Shown: positions 7,924 to 15,659 of the stretch, in pieces
Layout of the letters: each line of letters begins with the position of its first letter
How positions within the stretch are numbered: the stretch's first letter is position 1
From: an uncultured Bacteroidales bacterium
GTDB lineage: Bacteria > Bacteroidota > Bacteroidia > Bacteroidales > UBA932
Length of the DNA: 64,000 nucleotides
Direction: 5' to 3'
Assembly: GCA_905233345.1 (NCBI GenBank)
Contig: CAJODQ010000003.1
Coordinates: forward strand, 1-64,000
The notes under the pieces: generated by a model
What the model was told of the DNA's origin: nothing
Seen by the model: only the letters and a program-made list of their open reading frames with translations
Database searches by the model: none
Position numbers and translations under genes: made by a program

Positions 7924-8154
7924 ATGGATTTGAATGAATTTATTGCAAATTTTGCAGATCAATTTGAAGATACCGATAGCAGTGAAATTACGGCTGCTAC
8001 TGAGTTTAAAAACTTGGACGAGTGGTCGAGCCTAATTGCGTTGAGTGTGATAGCCATGGTGGATGAAGAATATGACGTGACTTTGAAGGGGGATGACATT
8101 CGTGGTTCCGTGACAGTTATGGATTTGTATAATATTGTTAAGAGTCGTTCCTAA
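7924..8154 (+). CDS. Acyl carrier protein 1
   Basis: A 76-residue acidic helical protein of carrier-protein size. The phosphopantetheine-attachment region reads DEWSSLIAL, so Ser36 is the likely attachment site. The usual Asp before that Ser is replaced by Ser35. Helix 3 residues (DEEYDVTLKGDDI) fit the fold. Its stop overlaps the next start (TAATG), coupling it to the first KASIII gene. It is probably a dedicated carrier for the acyl-building genes that follow, not the housekeeping ACP of fatty acid synthesis. Confidence 0.8.
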   Translation: MDLNEFIANFADQFEDTDSSEITAATEFKNLDEWSSLIALSVIAMVDEEYDVTLKGDDIRGSVTVMDLYNIVKSRS

Positions 8155-9209
8155 TGGCTTTCTTGAAAGTTGATAATGTCTCTATCAGAGGGATTGCTGC
8201 ATGTGTCCCCTCTTCTATTGAGGAGAATAGGGATTTACCATTCTATGCATCTCCAGAAGAGGCCGAGCAGGTGATTTCGGCCACAGGGATTGAGCGTCGG
8301 CACATATGCCCTGATGGTACTACCACTTCCGATCTTTGCTTCAAGGCTGCCGAAGAACTTATCAATAAGTTGGGTTGGGAGAAAGACAGTATCGACTTGC
8401 TTGCTTATTGCACTCAGGACCCAGACTATCTGAACCATCCCACGTCTTTTGTGGTTCACGACAGGTTGGGTCTTCCTAATACCTGCATGTGCATCGACTT
8501 TTATCATGGATGCCCCGGTTGGGTTAATAGTCTTAGCAGTGTGTCTTCCATGATTTCTGCCAGTGGCTTGAGGCGTGCTGTCCTTATGGTCGGCGATATG
8601 TGCAGTCACGATGCGGGGAAAGCCAATCGAGAAGAAAGGCCGCTCTTTGGCGATAGCGGAACGGCTACCGCTTTGGAGTATGATGATAATGCGAAACCCA
8701 TACTGTTTAATATCATTACAAAGAGTGCAGACGGTATGGCATTGGCCCGTAAAAATGGGGGTTGGCGCGCTCCATTTACTTTGGATACTTTAAAGGCTGA
8801 TATTGACCGTAGAGAAGGTCTTGTGCCGGCAGCTGAAACGACAGATAAGATGGATGTCTTCGCTTTTGCTATTACAACCGTACCTAAGACCTTAAAACAA
8901 CTCTGTGCTAATTTTTATATTGATCTTGAAAGCATTGATAAATTAGTTCTGCATCAAGCGAATGCTATGATGTTGAAAACAATTGCCAAGCGCTTAAAGA
9001 TTGAGATGGACATCGTGCCCCTCAGTTTGAAGGAGTATGGTAACACTACAGGGGCGTCGGTGCCACTTACCATTGTGAGTGAATGTGCTGACGAGTATCA
9101 GAATGCCCCTCAAAAGACGCTGGCTTGTGGCTTCGGTACAGGGTTAGCCTGTGCGGGAGTTTATTTTGAAACAAGTCACATTGTTTGTCCTCATATTTTG
9201 GAGTATTAA
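8154..9209 (+). CDS. KASIII-type condensing enzyme 1
   Basis: A 351-residue thiolase-fold protein of the FabH (3-oxoacyl-ACP synthase III) family. The catalytic triad is complete: Cys120 in YHGCPGW, His267 in LHQANAM, Asn297 in YGNTTGAS. Such enzymes join an acyl-CoA starter to malonyl-ACP, or transfer acyl groups. It is a clear paralogue of the gene at 9973; both begin MAFL and end in a YFET.HIVCP stretch. It lies between a carrier protein and an SDR reductase, so a small acyl-chain pathway is likely. Confidence 0.85.
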   Translation: MAFLKVDNVSIRGIAACVPSSIEENRDLPFYASPEEAEQVISATGIERRHICPDGTTTSDLCFKAAEELINKLGWEKDSIDLLAYCTQDPDYLNHPTSFVVHDRLGLPNTCMCIDFYHGCPGWVNSLSSVSSMISASGLRRAVLMVGDMCSHDAGKANREERPLFGDSGTATALEYDDNAKPILFNIITKSADGMALARKNGGWRAPFTLDTLKADIDRREGLVPAAETTDKMDVFAFAITTVPKTLKQLCANFYIDLESIDKLVLHQANAMMLKTIAKRLKIEMDIVPLSLKEYGNTTGASVPLTIVSECADEYQNAPQKTLACGFGTGLACAGVYFETSHIVCPHILEY

Positions 9210-9220
9210 ATCGGGGAATC

Positions 9221-9967
9221 ATGTATAATCCATATTCATTAGAAGGGAAGACGATATTAGTAACGGGAGCATCTTCGGGTATTGGTCGTACAACTGCTAT
9301 TGAGTGTTCCAAAATGAGAGCCAGAATGGTTGTTACTGCGCGGAATGAAGAACGGCTTAAAGAGACGCTTTCTGCTTTGGAGGGGGAGGGTCACAGAATG
9401 CTTTTGGCGGATCTGAGCAAAGAGGAGGATTTGGATAAACTAGTAAGTGAACTCCCCAAATTGGATGGAATAGTTAACAACGCAGGTTTTACTAAAACTC
9501 TTCCTTTACAGTTTATTAAAAGAGAACAATTGACGGAACTGCTTAATGTGAACACAGTCGCCCCAATCTTATTGCTTCACAAAATTCTTAAAAAGAAGTT
9601 GTTAAACAATGAGTCTTCTGTGGTGTATACTAGTTCTATAGCGGGATTGGGATTAACAGCACCGGGTAATGCAATGTACACGAGTAGCAAGGGGGCAATA
9701 TCTGCATACATTAAGAATGCGGCTTTAGAGCTTGCATCCAAGAAAATTCGCGTTAATGCCGTATGTCCTGGCATGGTTAATACGGGTATTTTAGAACTAG
9801 GAACAGTGACCGCATCTCAGTTGGAGGAGGACGAAAAGAAGTATCCCTTGGGCCGTTATGGAGAACCAAGAGATATTGCATTGGCTATTATCTATTTGCT
9901 TTCAAATGCCAGCGCATGGGTGACAGGAACAAACTTAATTATTGACGGTGGCATTTCATTAAAATAA
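9221..9967 (+). CDS. Short-chain dehydrogenase/reductase 1 (FabG-like)
   Basis: A 248-residue classical SDR. TGASSGIG binds NAD(P), NNAG is the structural motif, and the Ser-Tyr-Lys triad is in YTSSIAG and MYTSSKGA. The end (WVTGTNLIIDGGISL) is typical of FabG-like enzymes. ATG 9221 was chosen over an earlier in-frame ATG at 9185, which would overlap the KASIII gene. Placed between two KASIII genes, it probably reduces a 3-oxoacyl carrier-protein intermediate. A sugar dehydrogenase role cannot be excluded. Confidence 0.8.
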   Translation: MYNPYSLEGKTILVTGASSGIGRTTAIECSKMRARMVVTARNEERLKETLSALEGEGHRMLLADLSKEEDLDKLVSELPKLDGIVNNAGFTKTLPLQFIKREQLTELLNVNTVAPILLLHKILKKKLLNNESSVVYTSSIAGLGLTAPGNAMYTSSKGAISAYIKNAALELASKKIRVNAVCPGMVNTGILELGTVTASQLEEDEKKYPLGRYGEPRDIALAIIYLLSNASAWVTGTNLIIDGGISLK

Positions 9968-9972
9968 AGGAT

Positions 9973-11025
9973 ATGGCATTTTTAGAGACAAAACATGTTG
10001 CGATTAGAGGTATGTCGGCTTGTGTACCTAAACACACAGAAAAGAACATAGAGTCATACCAAAAGTGGGGTGACTATACTAAGGTCAGACACCTTATCGG
10101 TATTGATCAGCGTCATGTTTTTAATGATGGTAGATGCACTTCCGATCTGTTTTATAGTGCTGCTGAGAAGTTGATAGAAGGATTGGGTTGGGAAAAGGAC
10201 GAGATAGATGCCATTGTTTGTGTGACCCAGACCCCCGATTTCATTCAGCCTCCTGTCGCTTGCATACTGCAAAACCGTTTGGGCTTAAAAGAAGATTGTT
10301 TTGCGGCGGATATTCCACACGGATGTTCCGGCTGGGTGTATGGATTAAGTATTCTCTGCTCGCTTATGCAAAACGGGACAATGAGAAAGGGGTTACTCTT
10401 TTCCGGTGATACGGCATCAAAAGTGGCCTCACCCGAAGATAAGACAACGCTCCCTCTGTTTGGCGATGCGGGTACATGCACGGCTCTTGAATATACGGAT
10501 GAAGAAGCACCAATAAAGTTTGCCCTTTGTACTGATGGCTCTGGAAGTGATAAAATAGTGATTCGTGATGGCGGATACCGACATCCATTCAGTGAACATA
10601 CACTTGATATGGTTGACTACGGTGAGGGCGTTGCGAGAAACAATAACCATATCTTTATGGATGGGATGTCGGTCTTTTCGTTCGCAATCTCAAAAGCACC
10701 CAAACAGATAAAAGATCTGATGGAAAAGTATGCTATCAGCCAGGAAGAGATTGATTATTTTGTTTTACATCAGGCAAATTTGTTTATGGATGAGAAGATT
10801 CGCAAAAAGATGAAGCTTTCTCGGGACAAGGTGCTATATTGTATTGAGGAATTTGGTAACACAAGCAGTGGCTCTATTCCCCTGACGTTGGTTTCAAGAG
10901 CGAAGGAAGATTTGGAGAACAAACATCTGAAGCTTATTGGAAGCGGTTTTGGTGTCGGTCTTTCATGGGCTACCGCTTATTTTGAGACAGACCATATTGT
11001 TTGTCCTGATGTCATTGAGATTTAA
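9973..11025 (+). CDS. KASIII-type condensing enzyme 2
   Basis: A 350-residue second FabH-like enzyme with an intact triad: Cys118 in PHGCSGW, His266 in LHQANLF, Asn296 in FGNTSSGS. It resembles the product of the 8154 gene along its whole length, so the pair probably arose by duplication and then diverged. Two condensing enzymes suggest two rounds of extension with different substrates, or a heteromeric enzyme. The stop lies in an AT-rich run of repeated TTTAAA units (11023-11040) before the transketolase gene. Confidence 0.85.
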   Translation: MAFLETKHVAIRGMSACVPKHTEKNIESYQKWGDYTKVRHLIGIDQRHVFNDGRCTSDLFYSAAEKLIEGLGWEKDEIDAIVCVTQTPDFIQPPVACILQNRLGLKEDCFAADIPHGCSGWVYGLSILCSLMQNGTMRKGLLFSGDTASKVASPEDKTTLPLFGDAGTCTALEYTDEEAPIKFALCTDGSGSDKIVIRDGGYRHPFSEHTLDMVDYGEGVARNNNHIFMDGMSVFSFAISKAPKQIKDLMEKYAISQEEIDYFVLHQANLFMDEKIRKKMKLSRDKVLYCIEEFGNTSSGSIPLTLVSRAKEDLENKHLKLIGSGFGVGLSWATAYFETDHIVCPDVIEI

Positions 11026-11047
11026 ATTTAAATTTAAATATAAAGCC

Positions 11048-11848
11048 ATGTCGGATACCGAGAAGTTGAAGGAAGATGCCCTTTGGATGAGAAAAAGGAT
11101 ACTTGAGTTAGCTTTGAAAGCAGGCTCTTCCGGCGCTCATCTAGGCGGCTCTTTGTCTTTGGTCGAAATATTGGTTGCTTTGTATGATGTGGCCCATATT
11201 TCTCAAGAAGACGATCGTGACAGAATCATTTTGAGTAAAGGACATGGTGCATTGGCGCTTTATACTATTCTGGAAAAGAAAGGCGTGATGACAACAGCGC
11301 AGGTTGATTCGTTTGAAACCAATGGAACACACTTGTTTGCGCATGCATCACGAGATACAGAACACGGAATAGAGTTTTCTGGCGGTAGTCTTGGCCTCGG
11401 TATTTCTTTTGCAATTGGCGTTGCCATAGCCTGTAAGGCAAAAGGTTATAATAACCATATATATGTGATTGTCGGGGATGGAGAATGTAATGAGGGCATC
11501 TTTTGGGAAGCAATGATGGCCGCTCATCAGTATCAGTTGGATAATTTGACTATCATTATTGATAACAATGATCTTCAGGCAGACGGCTTCACCAAAGATA
11601 TCATGGATCTTGCTCCGATGGCAAATAAGTTAGCCGCATTCGGTATTAAAGCTATTGCCGTTGATGGACATGATATTGTTGCCCTCAAGAAAGCCATCAT
11701 TACAAAAGAAGTAGGAAAGCCTGTAGCTATTATAGCTCAAACCATCAAAGGCAAGGGCGTTTCTTTCATGGAAAAAGATGCGACTTGGCATCATGGTGTG
11801 CTTAATCAGAAAAAGTACGATAAAGCAATGGAGGAACTGGCTCAATGA
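11048..11848 (+). CDS. Transketolase N-terminal subunit (ThDP-binding half)
   Basis: A 266-residue protein equal to the first third of a normal transketolase. The thiamine diphosphate motif is present as GDGECNEGIFWEA followed by IIDNND. His residues in SKGHGALA and in the late WHHG also fit. With the next gene it forms a split transketolase, which moves a two-carbon ketol unit to an aldehyde. ATG 11048 (MSDTEKLKEDA) was chosen; upstream in-frame starts would overlap the KASIII gene by far. It overlaps the next gene by four bases. Confidence 0.87.
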   Translation: MSDTEKLKEDALWMRKRILELALKAGSSGAHLGGSLSLVEILVALYDVAHISQEDDRDRIILSKGHGALALYTILEKKGVMTTAQVDSFETNGTHLFAHASRDTEHGIEFSGGSLGLGISFAIGVAIACKAKGYNNHIYVIVGDGECNEGIFWEAMMAAHQYQLDNLTIIIDNNDLQADGFTKDIMDLAPMANKLAAFGIKAIAVDGHDIVALKKAIITKEVGKPVAIIAQTIKGKGVSFMEKDATWHHGVLNQKKYDKAMEELAQ

Positions 11849-12819
11849 TGGACACGCAGTTTAAGTTCAATGCAAAAATGCTGTCCATGTTCGGGCAGAA
11901 CGGCGCTGTGTTTGGCAGTGCTTTGGACTTCTATCACGATTCGTACAAGATAAAGGTTCTAACCTCTGACATGGCTTATGGGGCGGGTCTTTCGCGTTTT
12001 AAGCAGAAATATCCGGAAGACTTTTATGATGTGGGTATAGCGGAGCAGAATCTGATTGGCATTACGGCGGGCTTGGCTTCTGAAGGTTTCAAATGCGTGG
12101 CGACGGCTCAGTCGTGCTTCCTGAGTATGCGCAGTTTTGAGCCCATCCGCCAGTATATGGGATATATGCGGATTCCTGCGATTCTGATTGGCATCAATAG
12201 TGGATTCGCTCTTTCCTATTTTGGGAACTCTCATTATGCCCTGGAGGATCTGAGCCTCATGCGGTCAATTCCGAATATGACAGTGTTGTCCCCTGCCGAT
12301 GCGGGAGAGGCGGTTAAAGCATTTGAGACCGCATTGAAGATGAATAGTCCTGTATATATTCGGCTTTCCGGTACAGTGGGTACCCCAGTCGTTTATGCAG
12401 ATGATTTTGACTATGACTACCAAAAAGCGAACATTGTGTTCAACCAAGGTAACGATGTGGTCTTCTTTGCTACTGGCTCAATGGTTTATCAGAGTATTAA
12501 AGCTGCCGAAATGCTGAAGAATGAAGGGATAAGTGCAAAAGTAATTGATGTTCATTGCCTGAAGCCAATCGATAGTGACACGATACTGAAAGAACTGGCG
12601 GGAGCGAGACTTATCGTAAGCATAGAAGAGCATTTTACAAATGGTGGCCTTGGAACAGCTATTTCTGAAGTTTTGGCGCAAAACCAAGTAGCAACGAGAA
12701 TGCTGAATCTGGGTGTTCTAGACAGATTCTGTGAAGTGGGAGATTATCAGTATCTATTAGCTCAAAATGGCCTTTCATTAGAGCAGATTGTTGAATCAGT
12801 AAAGCAACACTTGGGATGA
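11845..12819 (+). CDS. Transketolase C-terminal subunit
   Basis: A 324-residue protein holding the pyrimidine-binding and C-terminal domains of transketolase. The catalytic Glu that activates ThDP is in VGIAEQNLIGITAGLA, and SIEEHFTNGGLG marks the C-terminal domain. It overlaps both neighbours by four bases. Split transketolases are known both in central metabolism and in biosynthetic loci. Here the pair lies inside a surface-sugar operon, so a dedicated substrate is more likely than the pentose phosphate pathway. Confidence 0.87.
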   Translation: MMDTQFKFNAKMLSMFGQNGAVFGSALDFYHDSYKIKVLTSDMAYGAGLSRFKQKYPEDFYDVGIAEQNLIGITAGLASEGFKCVATAQSCFLSMRSFEPIRQYMGYMRIPAILIGINSGFALSYFGNSHYALEDLSLMRSIPNMTVLSPADAGEAVKAFETALKMNSPVYIRLSGTVGTPVVYADDFDYDYQKANIVFNQGNDVVFFATGSMVYQSIKAAEMLKNEGISAKVIDVHCLKPIDSDTILKELAGARLIVSIEEHFTNGGLGTAISEVLAQNQVATRMLNLGVLDRFCEVGDYQYLLAQNGLSLEQIVESVKQHLG

Positions 12820-13235
12820 AAGCATATCCGTTCATCATAAGGGTAAACCATATTGGTGTGGCTACCAGAGATTACAAGGATACCGCGGCCTTTTATGAGG
12901 CTATTGGATATCATGAGACGGTTGGTGGCTATGATCCCTATCAGAATGTGTATGGTTATTTTTATGAGGCAGAAGGGAAACCGACCATAGAGTTGCTTGC
13001 TCCCTACGATGAGAAGTCTCCCATCAATAAAATTCTGGAAAAGAATGGCGTAACGCCCTATCATCTTTGTTACGAGATTGATTGTAGCATGGAAGAGGCA
13101 ATCAAAGAGATGAAGGCAGACAAGTTCATGGTAATCGCCAAGCCGACACATTCAGATAACCTTAAAGGACGCGTGTGTTTTTTATATCATAAAAATGTTG
13201 GTGTCGTAGAACTGCTTGAATATGAAAAGATTTGA
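12816..13235 (+). CDS. VOC-fold (glyoxalase/epimerase-like) protein
   Basis: A 139-residue two-module VOC protein similar to methylmalonyl-CoA epimerase and glyoxalase I. Possible metal ligands sit at the expected four places: His in VNHIGVA, Glu in TIELLAP, His in PYHLCYE, Glu in VVELLEY. It may epimerise or isomerise an acyl intermediate. It overlaps the transketolase by four bases and the next SDR by 14, so it is made as part of the same module. The exact reaction is unknown. Confidence 0.75.
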   Translation: MKAYPFIIRVNHIGVATRDYKDTAAFYEAIGYHETVGGYDPYQNVYGYFYEAEGKPTIELLAPYDEKSPINKILEKNGVTPYHLCYEIDCSMEEAIKEMKADKFMVIAKPTHSDNLKGRVCFLYHKNVGVVELLEYEKI

Positions 13236-13968
13236 AAATAAAAACATTGTCGTTACGGGCAGCAGTAGGGGAATCGGCTTTGCAATTCTTGAGTTATTTG
13301 CACGGGAAGGGGCAATTATTGCAGCCTGTAGTAACCGAAAGAGCGACGCTGTCATTGACAGATATAATGAGATAGCTGAGAGAAATAATGTCCGGATATA
13401 TCCTTTTTTCTTTGACATGTCAAAGGAGGATGCGGTAAAGGCTGGGGCGAATGAAATCAAAGAAGTAATGCCGGCTATTGATGTGTTGGTCAATAACGCA
13501 GGTATAGCTCATATCGCTCCATTTATGATGAGTAAAATGGAGGATTTGCACCGTGTGTTCCAAGTGAATTATTTCTCGCAGTTGATATTAATGCAAAGTC
13601 TTTTGGGCGCATTGAAAAAAGCGAAAGGTTCGTCCATTGTTAATATGACATCTGTTGCTGGTCTTGACGGCGGCATCGGTGTGACGGCATACGGATCATC
13701 CAAAGCGGCGGTTGCATTGACAACGAGAGTGCTCGCTCAGGAGTTGGCTCCTTTTAGAATCAGAGTGAATGCCGTTGCTCCGGGCATGGTAGAAACGGAC
13801 ATGGCTGCGGCCATGGGAGAAAAAGCTATTGAGAATACGGCTGGCGCAGCTGCCCTGAAAAGGCTGGCCAGGCCCGAGGAAGTGGCAAAAGTAGTTGCCT
13901 ATTTGGCATCTGAAGATGCTTCCTACATAACTGGACAGATTGTCAGAGTGGATGGTGGAATCAAATAG
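13222..13968 (+). CDS. Short-chain dehydrogenase/reductase 2 (FabG-like)
   Basis: A 248-residue classical SDR with TGSSRGIG, LVNNAGIAH, and the triad Ser in NMTSVAG with Tyr and Lys in TAYGSSKAA. VAPGMVETDM and ITGQIVRVDGG are typical of 3-oxoacyl-ACP reductases. It is the same length as the SDR at 9221 but clearly diverged from it. ATG 13222 was chosen; it lies within the end of the VOC gene. A carrier-protein gene follows after nine bases, supporting an acyl-carrier substrate. Confidence 0.82.
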   Translation: MKRFENKNIVVTGSSRGIGFAILELFAREGAIIAACSNRKSDAVIDRYNEIAERNNVRIYPFFFDMSKEDAVKAGANEIKEVMPAIDVLVNNAGIAHIAPFMMSKMEDLHRVFQVNYFSQLILMQSLLGALKKAKGSSIVNMTSVAGLDGGIGVTAYGSSKAAVALTTRVLAQELAPFRIRVNAVAPGMVETDMAAAMGEKAIENTAGAAALKRLARPEEVAKVVAYLASEDASYITGQIVRVDGGIK

Positions 13969-13977
13969 TAAATAATT

Positions 13978-14211
13978 ATGGATACGTTAGAAAAAGTAAT
14001 TGAGATTGTCGCTTCAACCTGTGATGTTGACAAGAGTGAGGTAACGGAGATCAGCATGGTGGGCGATTTCCCGGCGTGGGACTCCATGGGCCATCTTGCC
14101 ATTTTAAACGCCGTGGAAGAGGCGTTTGACATCAGTTTCGAGCCGGAAGAGATGATGGAAATCGAAGATGTGAAAGACATTGTTGCAGCTGTCAACAGTA
14201 AACTTCAATAA
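13978..14211 (+). CDS. Acyl carrier protein 2
   Basis: A 77-residue carrier protein with a normal attachment motif, WDSMGHL, in which Ser36 would carry phosphopantetheine. The acidic helices (NAVEEAFDISFEPEEMMEIED) are characteristic. It differs strongly from ACP 1, so each may serve a different enzyme. Its stop overlaps the ligase start (TAATG), which suggests the ligase loads this carrier or takes its product. Confidence 0.85.
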   Translation: MDTLEKVIEIVASTCDVDKSEVTEISMVGDFPAWDSMGHLAILNAVEEAFDISFEPEEMMEIEDVKDIVAAVNSKLQ

Positions 14212-15659
14212 TGACTATTGAAGAACAGATTTATCAGCATTCGATCCATTACCCCGATCACGTAGCGCTGATTGCCGGTGATGAGCGGGTTACGTATGCC
14301 CAGTTGTGGCAGCGTTGCCTGCTGGCAGCCACGAACGTGCGGCGCCTGTTTGGCTTGCGGAAAGGAGACCGTATCATTCTTGCCGCGTCTGCCAGCATGG
14401 ACTTTGTCTACGCCTATTTCGGGATTCATATCGCTGGAGGTGTGTGCGTACCCATTGATCCGGATACAAACCAGACGCGCTATGAATTAATCCGTGAATC
14501 GACCCAACCGGTCTGCACGATGGGCGCCCTTCACAAGGTGGAAGGCTTTCGGGTCCTTCCGTTGGGTGAAGTATGTGCAGCGTATGAGCAGATGGACGCG
14601 TACGTACATCCCGATGAGGAACAAATTGCTGATATTCTGTTTACTACCGGCACAACCGGCGCCCCGAAGGGCGTTGCTTTGAATTACCGTAACCTGGCTG
14701 CTGCCGTGCGCAATATCAATACCTTCATCGAAAATACCGCTGAGGATGTGGAATTGTTGGCTTTGCCCGTGAGCCATTCATTCGGGCTTGGCCGTGTCCG
14801 CTGTGTCCTTTCGCAAGGTGGCTCTTTGGTTTTGCTGGGGTCTTTTGCCAGCATGAAGAAGTTTTTCGGGTGGATGGAGCAATACCGCTGCACGGGCTTC
14901 GGCATGGTCCCGGCCAGTTGGGGCTATATCAAAAAATTGAGCGGACGTAAGATCGGCCAGTTTGCAGATCAGTTACGCTATATTGAGATCGGCAGTTCCT
15001 TTATGTCTGTTGAGGACAAAGACTTGCTGTGCGAATTGTTGCCCAAAACCCGTATTTGTATGCACTACGGCTTGACAGAAGCCTCCCGTTCGGCTTTTAT
15101 GGAGTTCCATACCGAACACGATAAACTGGATACGGCGGGGAAGGCATCCCCCTATGTTGAGGTCGCCATCTTCGATACGGATGGGAAACGTCTGCCGACA
15201 AGCATGGAAGGGGAAGTGTGCGTGAAAGGCGACCACGTAACGTGCAGCTACTGGAATGAGCCGGAGGAGCGTTTCGCACAGGACTTTTTTGATGGTTATT
15301 TCCGTACGGGCGATTGCGGGTACTTGGACGCGGAAGGATACCTCCACTTAAAGAGCCGTATCAAGGAAATGATCAACGTGGGGGGCAAGAAAGTGAGCCC
15401 CATGGAAGTGGAAGGAATCCTCAATTCCATTCCCGGGATTGTGGAGAGCGCCTGCGTTGCGATGCCGGACCCGGAAGGCGTCATGGGTGAGCTGGTAAAG
15501 GCCTTTATCGTTTGTGACGACGAAACGCTGACCGATACGGACATTCTGGCGGCTTTGCGCCCCCGTCTGGAAGCTTATAAACTACCTGCTGTCATTGAGC
15601 GTGTCAGCGTAATTCCCAAGACGGCGTCCGGTAAAATCCAGCGCCTTAAATTGAAATGA
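14211..15659 (+). CDS. Acyl-adenylating ligase (AMP-binding superfamily)
   Basis: A 482-residue ANL-superfamily enzyme that activates a carboxylic acid as acyl-AMP and passes it to CoA or a carrier protein. The phosphate-binding loop FTTGTTGAPKG is near residues 143-155. Later core motifs are YGLTEAS, YFRTGDCGYL and the C-terminal Lys in TASGKIQRLKLK. Length is normal for short stand-alone ligases. It is coupled to ACP 2 and overlaps the LuxE-LuxC gene by four bases. Base composition rises in GC from here, unlike the pse genes before it. Confidence 0.85.
   Translation: MTIEEQIYQHSIHYPDHVALIAGDERVTYAQLWQRCLLAATNVRRLFGLRKGDRIILAASASMDFVYAYFGIHIAGGVCVPIDPDTNQTRYELIRESTQPVCTMGALHKVEGFRVLPLGEVCAAYEQMDAYVHPDEEQIADILFTTGTTGAPKGVALNYRNLAAAVRNINTFIENTAEDVELLALPVSHSFGLGRVRCVLSQGGSLVLLGSFASMKKFFGWMEQYRCTGFGMVPASWGYIKKLSGRKIGQFADQLRYIEIGSSFMSVEDKDLLCELLPKTRICMHYGLTEASRSAFMEFHTEHDKLDTAGKASPYVEVAIFDTDGKRLPTSMEGEVCVKGDHVTCSYWNEPEERFAQDFFDGYFRTGDCGYLDAEGYLHLKSRIKEMINVGGKKVSPMEVEGILNSIPGIVESACVAMPDPEGVMGELVKAFIVCDDETLTDTDILAALRPRLEAYKLPAVIERVSVIPKTASGKIQRLKLK

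Noticed and set aside
11048..12819. The split transketolase as the housekeeping pentose phosphate enzyme or 1-deoxyxylulose 5-phosphate synthase
   Set aside because: It is embedded by four-base overlaps in the sugar operon, and its two-gene transketolase layout and motifs do not match DXS. A housekeeping role cannot be fully excluded.
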